Of a stretch of DNA of 64,000 bases, positions 27,098-34,846 are shown one piece after another. A model generated the notes under the pieces. That model was given only the letters and a program-made list of their open reading frames with translations, made no database searches and had not been told where the DNA came from. Origin of the DNA: Pseudoruminococcus_B sp937901805. Lineage in GTDB: Bacteria; Bacillota; Clostridia; Oscillospirales; Ruminococcaceae. The translations under genes and the position numbers were made by a program. Position 1 is the first letter of the stretch. Every line of letters starts with the position of its first letter. The stretch covers positions 1 to 64,000 of the forward strand of contig CAUWNS010000001.1 in NCBI GenBank assembly GCA_963560245.1, in the 5' to 3' direction.

Positions 27098-28507
27098 TTA
27101 CTCTTTTCCGTTCCAGCAGTAGGTGCACAACTTGCACGGTTCAATGCCAATGGAGGCGATCACATCCTCCAGTTCATGGTATTTCAGAGAAGTGAAGTTG
27201 AGTTTCTGTGCGATCCGGTTTACCATTTCCTGATGTTCTTCGGTATCGCGCTGGCAGTACTTTTCAAAATCATAATCTGTCTTTCCGCCCTCAATTTCAT
27301 CAATCACCCGGCGGGTAATCAGATCGTATTCCGACGTGGAACGGGAGAAGTTGAGATATTTGCATCCAAACATGATTGGCGGACAGGCAGAACGGATATG
27401 CACCTCTTTCGCACCGCTGGAATAGAGGAATTCCACTGTTTCCCTAGTCTGAGTCCCGCGGACAATGGAATCATCAATAAACAGCAGCTTTTTTCCACGG
27501 ATCAGGGCGTCGATCGGAACCAGCTTCATATGGGCGATCAGATTCCTGACCGACTGGTTCTGCGGCATAAAGCTGCGCGGCCAGGTCGGGGTGTATTTGA
27601 TAAACGGACGTGCAAACGGGATACCGGATTCATTGGCGTAACCAATGGCGTGCGCAGTCCCGGAATCCGGGATGCCTGCGACAAAATCGACTTTGACGTC
27701 TTTATCCCGGCGTGCTAAAAGCTTGCCGCATTCATAACGCATCATCTCAACGTTGACCCCTTCGTAAGCAGAAGTGGTATAACCGTAATACGTCCACAGG
27801 AAGGTACAGATTTTCATCTGTTTTTGAGGCTCTGCAACTGTCTGGATTCCATCCGGGGTCATAAATACAACTTCGCCCGGGCCGATTTCCCGTTCGTCAT
27901 GATAACCAAGGTTCAAATAGGAAAATGACTCGAACGCAACACAGTATGCCCCTTCTTTATGGCCGATGACAAGCGGAGTCCTGCCCATAAAATCCCTTGC
28001 CGCATACAATCCCTGCGGGGTCATCAGGATCATAGTCATGGATCCGTCAATGCACTGCTGCGCATAGCGGATCCCCTCCACAATGCTGTCTTTCTGATTA
28101 ATCAGTGCGGCAACCAGCTCGGTTGCGTTGACATCGCCACCGCTCATCTCCAAAAAATGGACATTGCCTTTTTCAAACAGCATTTTGATCAATTCATTTG
28201 TATTATTGATACGCCCGACAGTTGTGATGGCATAATTACCCAGATGAGAACGGATAATAAGCGGCTGCGGTTCCGTATCGCTGATGCAGCCGATTCCCAT
28301 ATTCCCCTGCATCTCGCCGACATCGCTTTCAAACTTTGTCCGGAATGGGGAATTTTCAATGTTGTGAATAGAACGATTAAACCCGTCAATCGAATTGTAA
28401 ACTGCCAATCCACCGCGTCTGGTGCCAAGGTGGGAATGATAATCTGTTCCAAAAAACAGATCCATGACACAGTCTTTTTTCGATACAGCGCCAAACAAAC
28501 CGCCCAA
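27098..28507 (-). CDS. PurF-like amidophosphoribosyltransferase lacking the glutaminase active site
   Basis: TTG 28507, six bases after AGGAGGT, gives 469 residues starting MGGLFGAVSKKD. In PurF the second residue is the glutaminase nucleophile Cys (MCGVFG); here it is Gly. Other glutaminase residues are also gone: the RYAT-type motif reads GIGCISDT, and HNGNL reads VGRIN. The phosphoribosyltransferase half is well kept, with the PRPP loop LLFIDDSIVRGTQ near residue 330 and IPDSGTAHAIGYA. The C-terminus ends CKLCTYCW, like iron-sulfur ligands of Bacillus-type PurF. It may use free ammonia or a partner glutaminase, or be a regulator. Similar Cys-less relatives occur in other anaerobes as far as I recall. 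Confidence 0.82.
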   Translation of the reverse strand: MGGLFGAVSKKDCVMDLFFGTDYHSHLGTRRGGLAVYNSIDGFNRSIHNIENSPFRTKFESDVGEMQGNMGIGCISDTEPQPLIIRSHLGNYAITTVGRINNTNELIKMLFEKGNVHFLEMSGGDVNATELVAALINQKDSIVEGIRYAQQCIDGSMTMILMTPQGLYAARDFMGRTPLVIGHKEGAYCVAFESFSYLNLGYHDEREIGPGEVVFMTPDGIQTVAEPQKQMKICTFLWTYYGYTTSAYEGVNVEMMRYECGKLLARRDKDVKVDFVAGIPDSGTAHAIGYANESGIPFARPFIKYTPTWPRSFMPQNQSVRNLIAHMKLVPIDALIRGKKLLFIDDSIVRGTQTRETVEFLYSSGAKEVHIRSACPPIMFGCKYLNFSRSTSEYDLITRRVIDEIEGGKTDYDFEKYCQRDTEEHQEMVNRIAQKLNFTSLKYHELEDVIASIGIEPCKLCTYCWNGKE

Positions 28508-28636
28508 TGCAATACCTCCTGTCATTTTCACCTTTTGTTATACAGGGTTCCTTTTTTCAAAATCTCACTCGAAAGTTTTGGCAGAACCTTTTCCAAATCA
28601 AACAGCCTGCCGGTTTTTTAGTTTTTAGGAAAGAAT

Positions 28637-28668
28637 GGGGAAAGGGCAAAGTATTTGCTTTGCCCCTT
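28637..28668 (-). other. Stem-loop between purC and the purF-like gene
   Basis: A short hairpin with arms of eight or nine bp (GGGCAAAG and CTTTGCCC) lies 30 bases after the purC stop. The following - strand tract is only moderately T-rich, so partial termination or an mRNA-processing site is possible. Confidence 0.45.
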
Positions 28669-28692
28669 GTTACCCGTTTTATTGTGTCCGAA

Positions 28693-29403
28693 TTAGCCTC
28701 CGAACAGTCTCTTCATAATCTCCTTGTAACCTTCATCGACATTGTCCATATCCCTGCGGAAGCGGTCCTTGTCGAGTTTTTCATGGGTTTTCGCATCCCA
28801 GAAGCGACAGGTATCCGGAGAAATTTCATCTGCAAGGATAATTTTTCCATCGCTGGTCTTGCCAAACTCAATTTTAAAGTCTACCAGCTCAATGCCGATC
28901 CCCGCAAAGAACTCTGTCAGATAGTTGTTGATTTTAAACGCATAATCTGCAATCAGTGCAAGTTCTTCTTTTGTGACAATACCAAGGGCAAAAACATGGT
29001 AATCATTGATCATCGGATCGCCGAGAGCATCGTCTTTATAGGAATACTCCAAAACAGTTTTTGCCATCTTAGTTCCTTCCGGAAGACCCAGACGCTTGGA
29101 AAGAGAACCCGCGGCAATATTGCGCACAATGACTTCCAGCGGAATAATTTTCACTTTTTTGACAATGGTTTCGCGATCGGAAATCTCCTCCACATAATGG
29201 GTGGGGATCCCCTTTTCCTCAAGCATTTTCATCAGGTAGTTGGAAACGCGGTTGTTGACAACACCCTTGTTTTCAATGGTGCCTTTTTTCTGTCCGTTGA
29301 AAGCGGTGGCATCGTCTTTATAGTCGACAATATAGAGTTCCGGATCATCGGTTTTAAAGACCTTTTTTGCTTTTCCTTCATACAGCTGCTCTAACTTTTT
29401 CAT
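28693..29403 (-). CDS. purC: Phosphoribosylaminoimidazole-succinocarboxamide synthase (SAICAR synthetase)
   Basis: This 236-residue enzyme joins CAIR and aspartate using ATP. It begins QLYEGKAKKVFKT. The family motifs PLEVIVRNIAAGSLSKR (near residue 86) and KIEFGKTSDGKIILADEIS with the SPDTCRFWD site near 180 are present. Its start overlaps the purE stop by 4 bases. Length is normal. Confidence 0.95.
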   Translation of the reverse strand: MKKLEQLYEGKAKKVFKTDDPELYIVDYKDDATAFNGQKKGTIENKGVVNNRVSNYLMKMLEEKGIPTHYVEEISDRETIVKKVKIIPLEVIVRNIAAGSLSKRLGLPEGTKMAKTVLEYSYKDDALGDPMINDYHVFALGIVTKEELALIADYAFKINNYLTEFFAGIGIELVDFKIEFGKTSDGKIILADEISPDTCRFWDAKTHEKLDKDRFRRDMDNVDEGYKEIMKRLFGG

Positions 29404-29906
29404 ATTCTTTCTACCTCTTCCTGCAATTTTTTATCCTTTTGAATGACTTCTTCAATCATTTTTGCTTTTCTTTCGCCAAGTTTTGCCGCAATCTCCTCAT
29501 TTTCCACGCCGAGGATCTGAGCCGCCAGGAACGCCGCGTTTTTTGCACCGTCCACTGCAACGGTTGCAACCGGGATGCCGGACGGCATCTGCACAGTGGC
29601 AAGCAGTGCATCCAAGCCGCCAAGGCCGCCGGATTTTACCGGGATGCCGATAACCGGCAGTATAGTGTGGGCGGCAAGAACTCCTGCCAGGTGAGCCGCC
29701 ATGCCGGCTGCGGCAATGATCACGCCCACCCCATTATCCCGTGCATTTGCAGCAAAATCGCTTGCAAGGCTTGGGGTTCTGTGCGCGGACATCACATGGA
29801 CTTCCACTGGGATTTCCAGTTCTTTCAAGGTGGAAATTGCCCCTTTTACAACCGGCAGATCGCTGTCGCTGCCCATGATAATCGCTACTTTTTTGCAGCT
29901 TGCCAT
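29400..29906 (-). CDS. purE: N5-carboxyaminoimidazole ribonucleotide mutase
   Basis: The 168-residue protein starts KVAIIMGSDSDLPVV and has SAHRTP near residue 40 and AAAGMAAHLAGVLAAHT near 64, the PurE active-site loops. It moves the carboxyl group of N5-CAIR, although a class II enzyme using AIR and CO2 is not excluded; no purK is visible beside it. It is the first gene of the purine cluster, downstream of a candidate structured RNA with its own promoter and terminator. Confidence 0.94.
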   Translation of the reverse strand: MASCKKVAIIMGSDSDLPVVKGAISTLKELEIPVEVHVMSAHRTPSLASDFAANARDNGVGVIIAAAGMAAHLAGVLAAHTILPVIGIPVKSGGLGGLDALLATVQMPSGIPVATVAVDGAKNAAFLAAQILGVENEEIAAKLGERKAKMIEEVIQKDKKLQEEVERI

Positions 29907-29943
29907 CCTAAATCATTCCCCTTTACAAAATTGTTATGAAAAC

Positions 29944-30121
29944 AGAAAAGGGCATTGGAAATTACCCCATGCCCTTTTGATTGATAAAACGATCCCGCTT
30001 TTGCGAAAATGCCTGCAAATAGGCTCTGACCGGACAGACCGACGTGAAACAGACATCTGTTTAAAACGCCCGCGAACCCAATCCGCATAAGACAAAAGCC
30101 CCTCTCGTCTGTGATTAACAC
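29944..30121 (-). ncRNA. Candidate structured RNA upstream of purE (6S-like or attenuating leader)
   Basis: A promoter (30128-30156, - strand) and a terminator hairpin with AAAAGGGCAT and ATGCCCTTTT arms and a T-rich tail (about 29944-29979) bound a transcript of about 175 bases with no convincing ORF. Its ends can pair (GCTTTTG with CAAAAGC, ATGC with GCAT). A terminal hairpin AAACAG-ATGT-CTGTTT lies in the middle, and a small GCCT/AGGC hairpin on the 3' side. This rod with a central bubble and the length suit 6S RNA. A purine-responsive leader is equally possible because purE follows. I could not match a known purine or ZTP riboswitch consensus. Confidence 0.4.
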
Positions 30122-30127
30122 ATTTCC

Positions 30128-30156
30128 ATTCTAATGGATTGGAGCAAAAAATTCAA
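30128..30156 (-). promoter_or_regulatory. Promoter of the purE-upstream RNA
   Basis: On the - strand TTGAAT (30151-30156) and TAGAAT (30128-30133) are 17 bp apart. Transcription would start near 30121. Confidence 0.6.
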
Positions 30157-30186
30157 TTGATCACCCTCAAATTCTGCATTTTTCGT

Positions 30187-30240
30187 GTAGATATCTACCT
30201 TTGAAATGTTTTACACAGTGAAATTGTAAATTTTACACGA
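30187..30240. repeat. Cluster of palindromes and direct repeats, operator-like
   Basis: The stretch holds a perfect 12-bp palindrome GTAGATATCTAC (30187-30198). Two direct copies of TTTTACAC (30209-30216 and 30231-30238) start 22 bp apart, and an odd-centred palindrome TGTAAATTTTACA (30225-30237) overlaps the second copy. It lies 30-90 bp upstream of the -35 box of the purE-side promoter, where an activator or repressor could bind. It does not resemble the Bacillus PurBox. Confidence 0.4.
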
Positions 30241-30291
30241 AGCTGTTTGACATACGGCCGCTGTGTAGTCCTCGCTCAGGAGTTTCCCCAC

Positions 30292-32415
30292 CTAATCATC
30301 CGCCGTCTCCTCTTCCCGAATTTCCCGGACGTCCAGCCATTCGCTGTTCGGCCGGCAGAGAAGACGTCCGTCTACATACGCCTGCTGCAGCGTCAATACG
30401 GTCTGCCCCTGATAATTCCCGGATCGGGTAAGTTCCACCACCAAAGCCACATCCGTCTTCCTCTCATCCTGCAAGGCCAGGGGAAGCATCAAGCTCATAG
30501 TATTTCCAGTTGGAAAATAACAGGGAATTGCGGTTTTGAAATTCCAGCGCACCTGTTTTCGCGCCAGTTTTATGGCGTCTTCCAGCCGGTTGCGCATCCG
30601 GTTATACAGTTTCGGTGTTTCCCCGATAACATCGCTGAGTTTTTGATAGAGTTCTTCTCTCGTTTTCCAGCCCTGCGCCGCTGGAATCCGTTCAATCAAT
30701 AAGAGCGCCCTCTCACAACCCCGGCATTCCTCCTTGACAAAATCCAGCGGGAGGCGGGGTAAATTATCCAGGATAATATGCTCATAATCCGTATGCAGTT
30801 CCTTTTCCAAATCAAACAGCAAATCTTCCTTTTTTTCAAAATAAGAAGCCGGTTCCGGGAGCGGGGAAAAACAATCTACCAGTTTCTTGCCCAATCCTCT
30901 TGCCGCCGCAGTGCAGAAATCAAGAAACCTCCACTTTACTCCGGCATGCTCCTGCTGCGGTTCAAAACAGGCGTAAATATCATCAAAATACGGCGTCACC
31001 AGTCCCGTATTAAACGCAGCAAAAGAGCCATCTTCAGAAATACTGATTTTGTCTTCCAGAGAAAGCCGATAAAATGTATACTGTATGTATTTTTTTAATA
31101 TAAAATTATTTCTGCCGGCGCTTTCTTTAAAATCCCACGGCTCTGACAAAGCCCTGCCCGCCAGCTGCTCCAGAAATCCCTGCCAGGAACCAAGAAATGC
31201 AAATTTTTCAAGGGCTTTCCCAGGGGATACTGACGTTTCTATTTGGGGAACACCTGCATAGTTCAAATACCAATGGTAAGAGCCGAATGTCGTCGGTTTG
31301 AGAGAGGCAATGACCCGGCTTCCCTCTGCATTAAACAGGCCGGTAAAAAATACATATGCCCCATTCTGCACTGTAATGGAATGGGTTTCCCAGGCGTTTT
31401 GATACCCCGCCCGCAGTGCCTGGATCAGCTCTTCCGGCGGAGCCTGCTCCACCCCGGTTACGGCAAGATTCAGATTCACCAGCGTTTTTGAAGGGAGATG
31501 CACAGTATCATCCAGCGTAGACGGGAGTATTTCCTGCTCCATGAAATCCATTGAAACGGGTTGTTTCTCCGACTCTTCCAGAAGTGTATGGATCGTAACA
31601 AAAGTCTGCATAACGCCGCCCTGCATCTCATTTTCCAAGGTGAGGAACGGAAGCTGTTCAAGCAGGGCCTTCATTTTTGAAAAGCCGTACCGTTCTTTGG
31701 AATAACCCAGATCCGACATGGTTTTACTGATCTTCGCCATGGCAAGCGGCACTTCTTTTTCAAAGTTCGCAGTGAGCACCTGATAAATTTCCCGCCGTGT
31801 TTCTTCCGATAAAAAGCCACTGTTCTCCGTCGGCTTTGAAACCTCCTCTCGCCGTTCCCAGTCCGCAGTATCGCGGATTGTTACAAGGGTTTGCATGACG
31901 CCGCCCTGCATCTCATTTTCCAAGGTGAGGAACGGAAGCTGTTCAAGCAGGGCCTTCATTTTTGAAAAGCCGTACCGTTCTTTGGAATAACCCAGATCCG
32001 ACATGGTTTTACTGATCTTCGCCATGGCAAGCGGCACTTCTTTTTCAAAGCTCGCAGTGAGCACCTGATAAATTTCCCGTTGTGCTTCCAAAGGAATGGA
32101 ATCTGCTTCTGTTTTTACAGCATACTCCTTCTTCGGGGACCCATTAGAAGGATTCTGCTTGATACGAAATGATAAAACCCAGGCTTGGGCAGCATGATTA
32201 TTCCGATTGGAATTAAGCTGGAATTCCGCTCTTTCCGTCTCGAAAGCCCAACCCTGCGCAGTATGCGCCATGGTCTGGTTTCTTTTCGCCTCACAATAAG
32301 CATCTGCAATTTCCGCTATCGCCACTTCGTACTCCCTGCCTGTAATGGAGCAATAGGCGTTGATCGTTTTAGCAGGCACCCACACTTCATTTTGAAATAT
32401 TTGAAAATTATACAC
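30292..32415 (-). CDS. DUF3825 protein with duplicated OST-HTH/LOTUS domains
   Basis: GTG 32415 after GGGGGG opens a 707-residue soluble protein. Residues 1-100 have no motif I know. Two nearly identical segments at 113-180 and 208-275 (each with DLGYSKERYGFSKMKALLEQ) resemble the LOTUS/OST-HTH fold, a winged helix proposed to bind RNA. From about 350 to 700 it matches the DUF3825 pattern: LEKFAFLGSWQGFLEQLAGR, AAFNTGLVTPYFDDIYACFE, and near the end YQGQTVLTLQQAYVDGRLL with SEWL. There are no membrane segments or signal peptide. It stands alone between the purine and groESL operons with its own promoter. An RNA-linked role is only an inference from the LOTUS domains. Confidence 0.65.
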   Translation of the reverse strand: MYNFQIFQNEVWVPAKTINAYCSITGREYEVAIAEIADAYCEAKRNQTMAHTAQGWAFETERAEFQLNSNRNNHAAQAWVLSFRIKQNPSNGSPKKEYAVKTEADSIPLEAQREIYQVLTASFEKEVPLAMAKISKTMSDLGYSKERYGFSKMKALLEQLPFLTLENEMQGGVMQTLVTIRDTADWERREEVSKPTENSGFLSEETRREIYQVLTANFEKEVPLAMAKISKTMSDLGYSKERYGFSKMKALLEQLPFLTLENEMQGGVMQTFVTIHTLLEESEKQPVSMDFMEQEILPSTLDDTVHLPSKTLVNLNLAVTGVEQAPPEELIQALRAGYQNAWETHSITVQNGAYVFFTGLFNAEGSRVIASLKPTTFGSYHWYLNYAGVPQIETSVSPGKALEKFAFLGSWQGFLEQLAGRALSEPWDFKESAGRNNFILKKYIQYTFYRLSLEDKISISEDGSFAAFNTGLVTPYFDDIYACFEPQQEHAGVKWRFLDFCTAAARGLGKKLVDCFSPLPEPASYFEKKEDLLFDLEKELHTDYEHIILDNLPRLPLDFVKEECRGCERALLLIERIPAAQGWKTREELYQKLSDVIGETPKLYNRMRNRLEDAIKLARKQVRWNFKTAIPCYFPTGNTMSLMLPLALQDERKTDVALVVELTRSGNYQGQTVLTLQQAYVDGRLLCRPNSEWLDVREIREEETADD
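31613..31794 (-). repeat. Direct repeat copy A within the LOTUS gene
   Basis: These 182 bp recur at 31898-32079 with a single mismatch (31766 versus 32051). The offset of 285 bp equals 95 codons, so the repeat keeps the frame and duplicates one LOTUS domain. Confidence 0.95.
31898..32079 (-). repeat. Direct repeat copy B within the LOTUS gene
   Basis: This is the second copy of the 182-bp repeat at 31613-31794, one base different. Such long near-identical direct repeats are prone to deletion or expansion by recombination. Confidence 0.95.
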
Positions 32416-32461
32416 AAGAATCCCCCCTCATCGAATTCCCACTCAGACTGCTTTCCCTTTT

Positions 32462-32490
32462 ATTATAATGGAAGACTAAGCTTACTTCAA
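32462..32490 (-). promoter_or_regulatory. Promoter of the LOTUS/DUF3825 gene
   Basis: On the - strand TTGAAG (32485-32490) and a perfect TATAAT (32462-32467) are 17 bp apart, about 45 bases upstream of the GTG start. Confidence 0.7.
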
Positions 32491-32563
32491 TCAGAATTCC
32501 GTTCCTTTCCTTGTTATCGTATTCTTTTTTCACCATTCTCATTCCGCATTGTCTCCTGCACAG

Positions 32564-32596
32564 AAAAACCCCAGACAGAAATCTGTCTGGGGTTTT
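32564..32596 (-). terminator. Terminator of groES-groEL
   Basis: A stem of about 13 bp (32566-32578 with 32583-32595) and an AAAT loop, ending on the - strand in a T run, lies 26 bases after the groEL stop. Confidence 0.85.
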
Positions 32597-32621
32597 GCAA
32601 TCGCTTATTTTTTCAACGGGA

Positions 32622-34253
32622 TTAATACATTCCCATGCCGCCGCCCTGAGGAGCTGCCATCGGAGCCGGGTTTTCTTCCTTCTTGTTTGCAACAACGGAT
32701 TCTGTTGTCAAAATCATTGCAGCAGCGGAAGCCGCATTCTGAATTGCAGAACGGGTGACCTTGGTCGGATCGATAATTCCCGCTTCAAACATGTCGGTGT
32801 AAACTTCATTATAAGCATCAAAGCCATATCCGGACTTTCTGGAACGGCGAATCTTATCAATAATGACAGAGCCGTCCAGCCCAGCATTAGCAGCGATTTG
32901 GCGCATTGGCTCTTCCAGTGCTTTCAAAACAATTTTTGCGCCGGTCTTCTCGTCGCCTTCACAGGACGGAATAATCTTTTCAACAGCAGCAGAGGCATTG
33001 ATTAAAGCAACGCCGCCGCCGGAGACAACGCCCTCTTCCACAGCCGCTTTGGTTGCGGAAAGAGCATCCTCGATGCGGAGCTTCTTCTCTTTCATCTCCA
33101 CTTCGGTTGCAGCGCCGACTTTGAGGACTGCTACGCCGCCGGAGAGTTTTGCCAATCTCTCCTGGAGTTTCTCTCTGTCAAAGTCGGAGGTTGCCGTCTC
33201 GATCTGGGATTTAATCTGAGAAATTCTGGATTTGATTGCATCCGGATCCCCAGCACCATGGACAATGATAGTGTTCTCTTTCTCAACGCGGACGCTGCCT
33301 GCACGGCCGAGCTGGTCAAGAGTAGTGTTCTTCAGTTCCAGTCCAAGATCATCACAGATCACAGTACCGCCGGTCAGAATGGCGATATCCTGGAGCATCT
33401 CTTTCCGTCTGTCGCCAAAGCCAGGAGCCTTGACAGCTACACAGTTAAAGGTACCGCGCAGTTTATTGAGCAGGATGGTGGTAAGCGCTTCGCCTTCCAA
33501 ATCCTCGCAGATGATAACCAGCTTCTTGCCACCCTGGACAATCTGCTCCAGGAGAGGAAGAAGATCCTGAATAGAACTGATTTTCTTATCGGTAATCAGG
33601 ATGTAAGCGTCATCCATCACTGCTTCCATCTTATCGGTATCGGTCACCATATACGGGGAAACATAGCCGCGGTCAAACTGCATACCCTCGACAACCTCGG
33701 TATAGGTTTCCGCGGTCTTGGATTCTTCGATAGTAATTACGCCGTCCGCAGAAACTTTTTCCATAGCGTCCGCAATCAGTTTGCCGATATTCTCATCACC
33801 GGAGGAAACCGCTGCAACTCTTGCGATATCATCTGCGCTACCGACTTTTTTGGAATTTGCAATCACCGCTTCAACCGCTGCATCGACTGCCTTGGAAATT
33901 CCCTTTTTCAGAATCATTGGGTTTGCGCCGGCAGCGACGTTCTTCATACCCTCTCTGACAAGAGCCTGTGCCAAAACCGTTGCGGTTGTGGTGCCGTCGC
34001 CTGCGGCATCATTTGTCTTGGTTGCAACTTCTTTAACAAGCTGTGCACCCATATTTTCAAACGGATCATCGAGCTCAATGTCTTTTGCAATGGTGACGCC
34101 ATCATTTGTGATCAGCGGTGCGCCAAATTTTTTATCCAAAACAACGTTGCGGCCTTTCGGTCCAAGAGTGATTTTTACAGTGTCAGCGAGCTGATCCAGC
34201 CCTTTCTGAAGGGCCTTACGGGCATCTTCCCCGTACAAAATTTCTTTAGCCAT
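32622..34253 (-). CDS. groEL: Chaperonin GroEL (60 kDa)
   Basis: This 543-residue subunit forms the double-ring folding chamber with GroES. It begins AKEILYGEDARKALQKG. The ATP-site motif GDGTTTATVLAQ near residue 86 and the C-terminal Gly-Met tail GGGMGMY are present. The signature AAVEEGVVSGGG lies near 402. It follows groES by 38 bases in one transcript. Regulation is by the CIRCE element before groES. Confidence 0.98.
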   Translation of the reverse strand: MAKEILYGEDARKALQKGLDQLADTVKITLGPKGRNVVLDKKFGAPLITNDGVTIAKDIELDDPFENMGAQLVKEVATKTNDAAGDGTTTATVLAQALVREGMKNVAAGANPMILKKGISKAVDAAVEAVIANSKKVGSADDIARVAAVSSGDENIGKLIADAMEKVSADGVITIEESKTAETYTEVVEGMQFDRGYVSPYMVTDTDKMEAVMDDAYILITDKKISSIQDLLPLLEQIVQGGKKLVIICEDLEGEALTTILLNKLRGTFNCVAVKAPGFGDRRKEMLQDIAILTGGTVICDDLGLELKNTTLDQLGRAGSVRVEKENTIIVHGAGDPDAIKSRISQIKSQIETATSDFDREKLQERLAKLSGGVAVLKVGAATEVEMKEKKLRIEDALSATKAAVEEGVVSGGGVALINASAAVEKIIPSCEGDEKTGAKIVLKALEEPMRQIAANAGLDGSVIIDKIRRSRKSGYGFDAYNEVYTDMFEAGIIDPTKVTRSAIQNAASAAAMILTTESVVANKKEENPAPMAAPQGGGMGMY

Positions 34254-34291
34254 GGTTAACTGCCTCCCAAAATCGAATTAATTTTAAAGAT

Positions 34292-34576
34292 TTATTCTAC
34301 AATTGCAAGAATATCGGACTGGCGGAGGATAACATACTCCTCATCGTCTACTTTTACTTCTGTTCCAGCATATTTGCTGGCAATGACCTTATCGCCTGGT
34401 TTCAGATACATATCAACCTGATTGCCATCTACCATTCCGCCCGGGCCGACTGCAACGACTTCTGCAATCTGCGGCTTTTCCTTTGCAGAATTTGCAAGGA
34501 TAATCCCGCTTTTCGTTGTTTCCTCAGCCTCGACCATTTTTGTTACCACTCTGTCAAGCAAAGGTTTGATTGTCAT
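34292..34576 (-). CDS. groES: Co-chaperonin GroES (10 kDa)
   Basis: The 94-residue protein starts TIKPLLDRVVTKMVEAE with the mobile loop TTKSGIILANSAKEKP near 20-35. It caps the GroEL ring. The ATG follows AAGGAGGAA. It is the first gene of the heat-shock operon, directly downstream of a CIRCE operator. Confidence 0.98.
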   Translation of the reverse strand: MTIKPLLDRVVTKMVEAEETTKSGIILANSAKEKPQIAEVVAVGPGGMVDGNQVDMYLKPGDKVIASKYAGTEVKVDDEEYVILRQSDILAIVE

Positions 34577-34624
34577 GATGGTTCCTCCTTAGAACTTGTA
34601 TAAAATTCAAAGATTTTCATTATT

Positions 34625-34683
34625 TTAGCACTCTCTTTTCCTGAGTGCTAACTATATTGTAATGATTATTTTTGAAAAATCAA
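34625..34683 (-). promoter_or_regulatory. CIRCE operator and promoter of groES-groEL
   Basis: A perfect CIRCE inverted repeat, TTAGCACTC, nine bases, GAGTGCTAA, lies at 34625-34651. Just upstream on the - strand are TTGATT (34678-34683) and TACAAT (34656-34661) with 16 bp between. CIRCE is the binding site of the repressor HrcA; the hrcA gene is not in this window. Confidence 0.95.
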
Positions 34684-34783
34684 GCCTTTTTTTAAATTTT
34701 TTCAAAAAAAAGCGAGTTTTCATCTTAAATTCAAGGGTCATTTACAAAATATCCATTTTCTATGCGAAAAATTCGCTCCTTAT

Positions 34784-34821
34784 GAAAAAAACTCCGTATC
34801 GCAAAAAATGCGGTACGGAGT
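34784..34821 (-). terminator. Terminator after the 553-residue membrane protein gene
   Basis: A 13-bp stem with one G-T pair (34791-34803 with 34809-34821) is followed on the - strand by seven T. It lies 25 bases after the stop at 34847. Confidence 0.85.
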
Positions 34822-34846
34822 GATACGTTTTTACCTTTTCTGACTT

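Noticed and set aside
29885..30121. A 78-codon - strand frame over the RNA upstream of purE
   Set aside because: It spans the terminator hairpin and has no ribosome site; an RNA with its own promoter and terminator is a better explanation.
29944..30290. Purine or ZTP riboswitch before purE
   Set aside because: I looked for the conserved xpt-type loops and the CCGCCTGGGC-type ZTP element and did not find them. A diverged form cannot be excluded without a covariance search.
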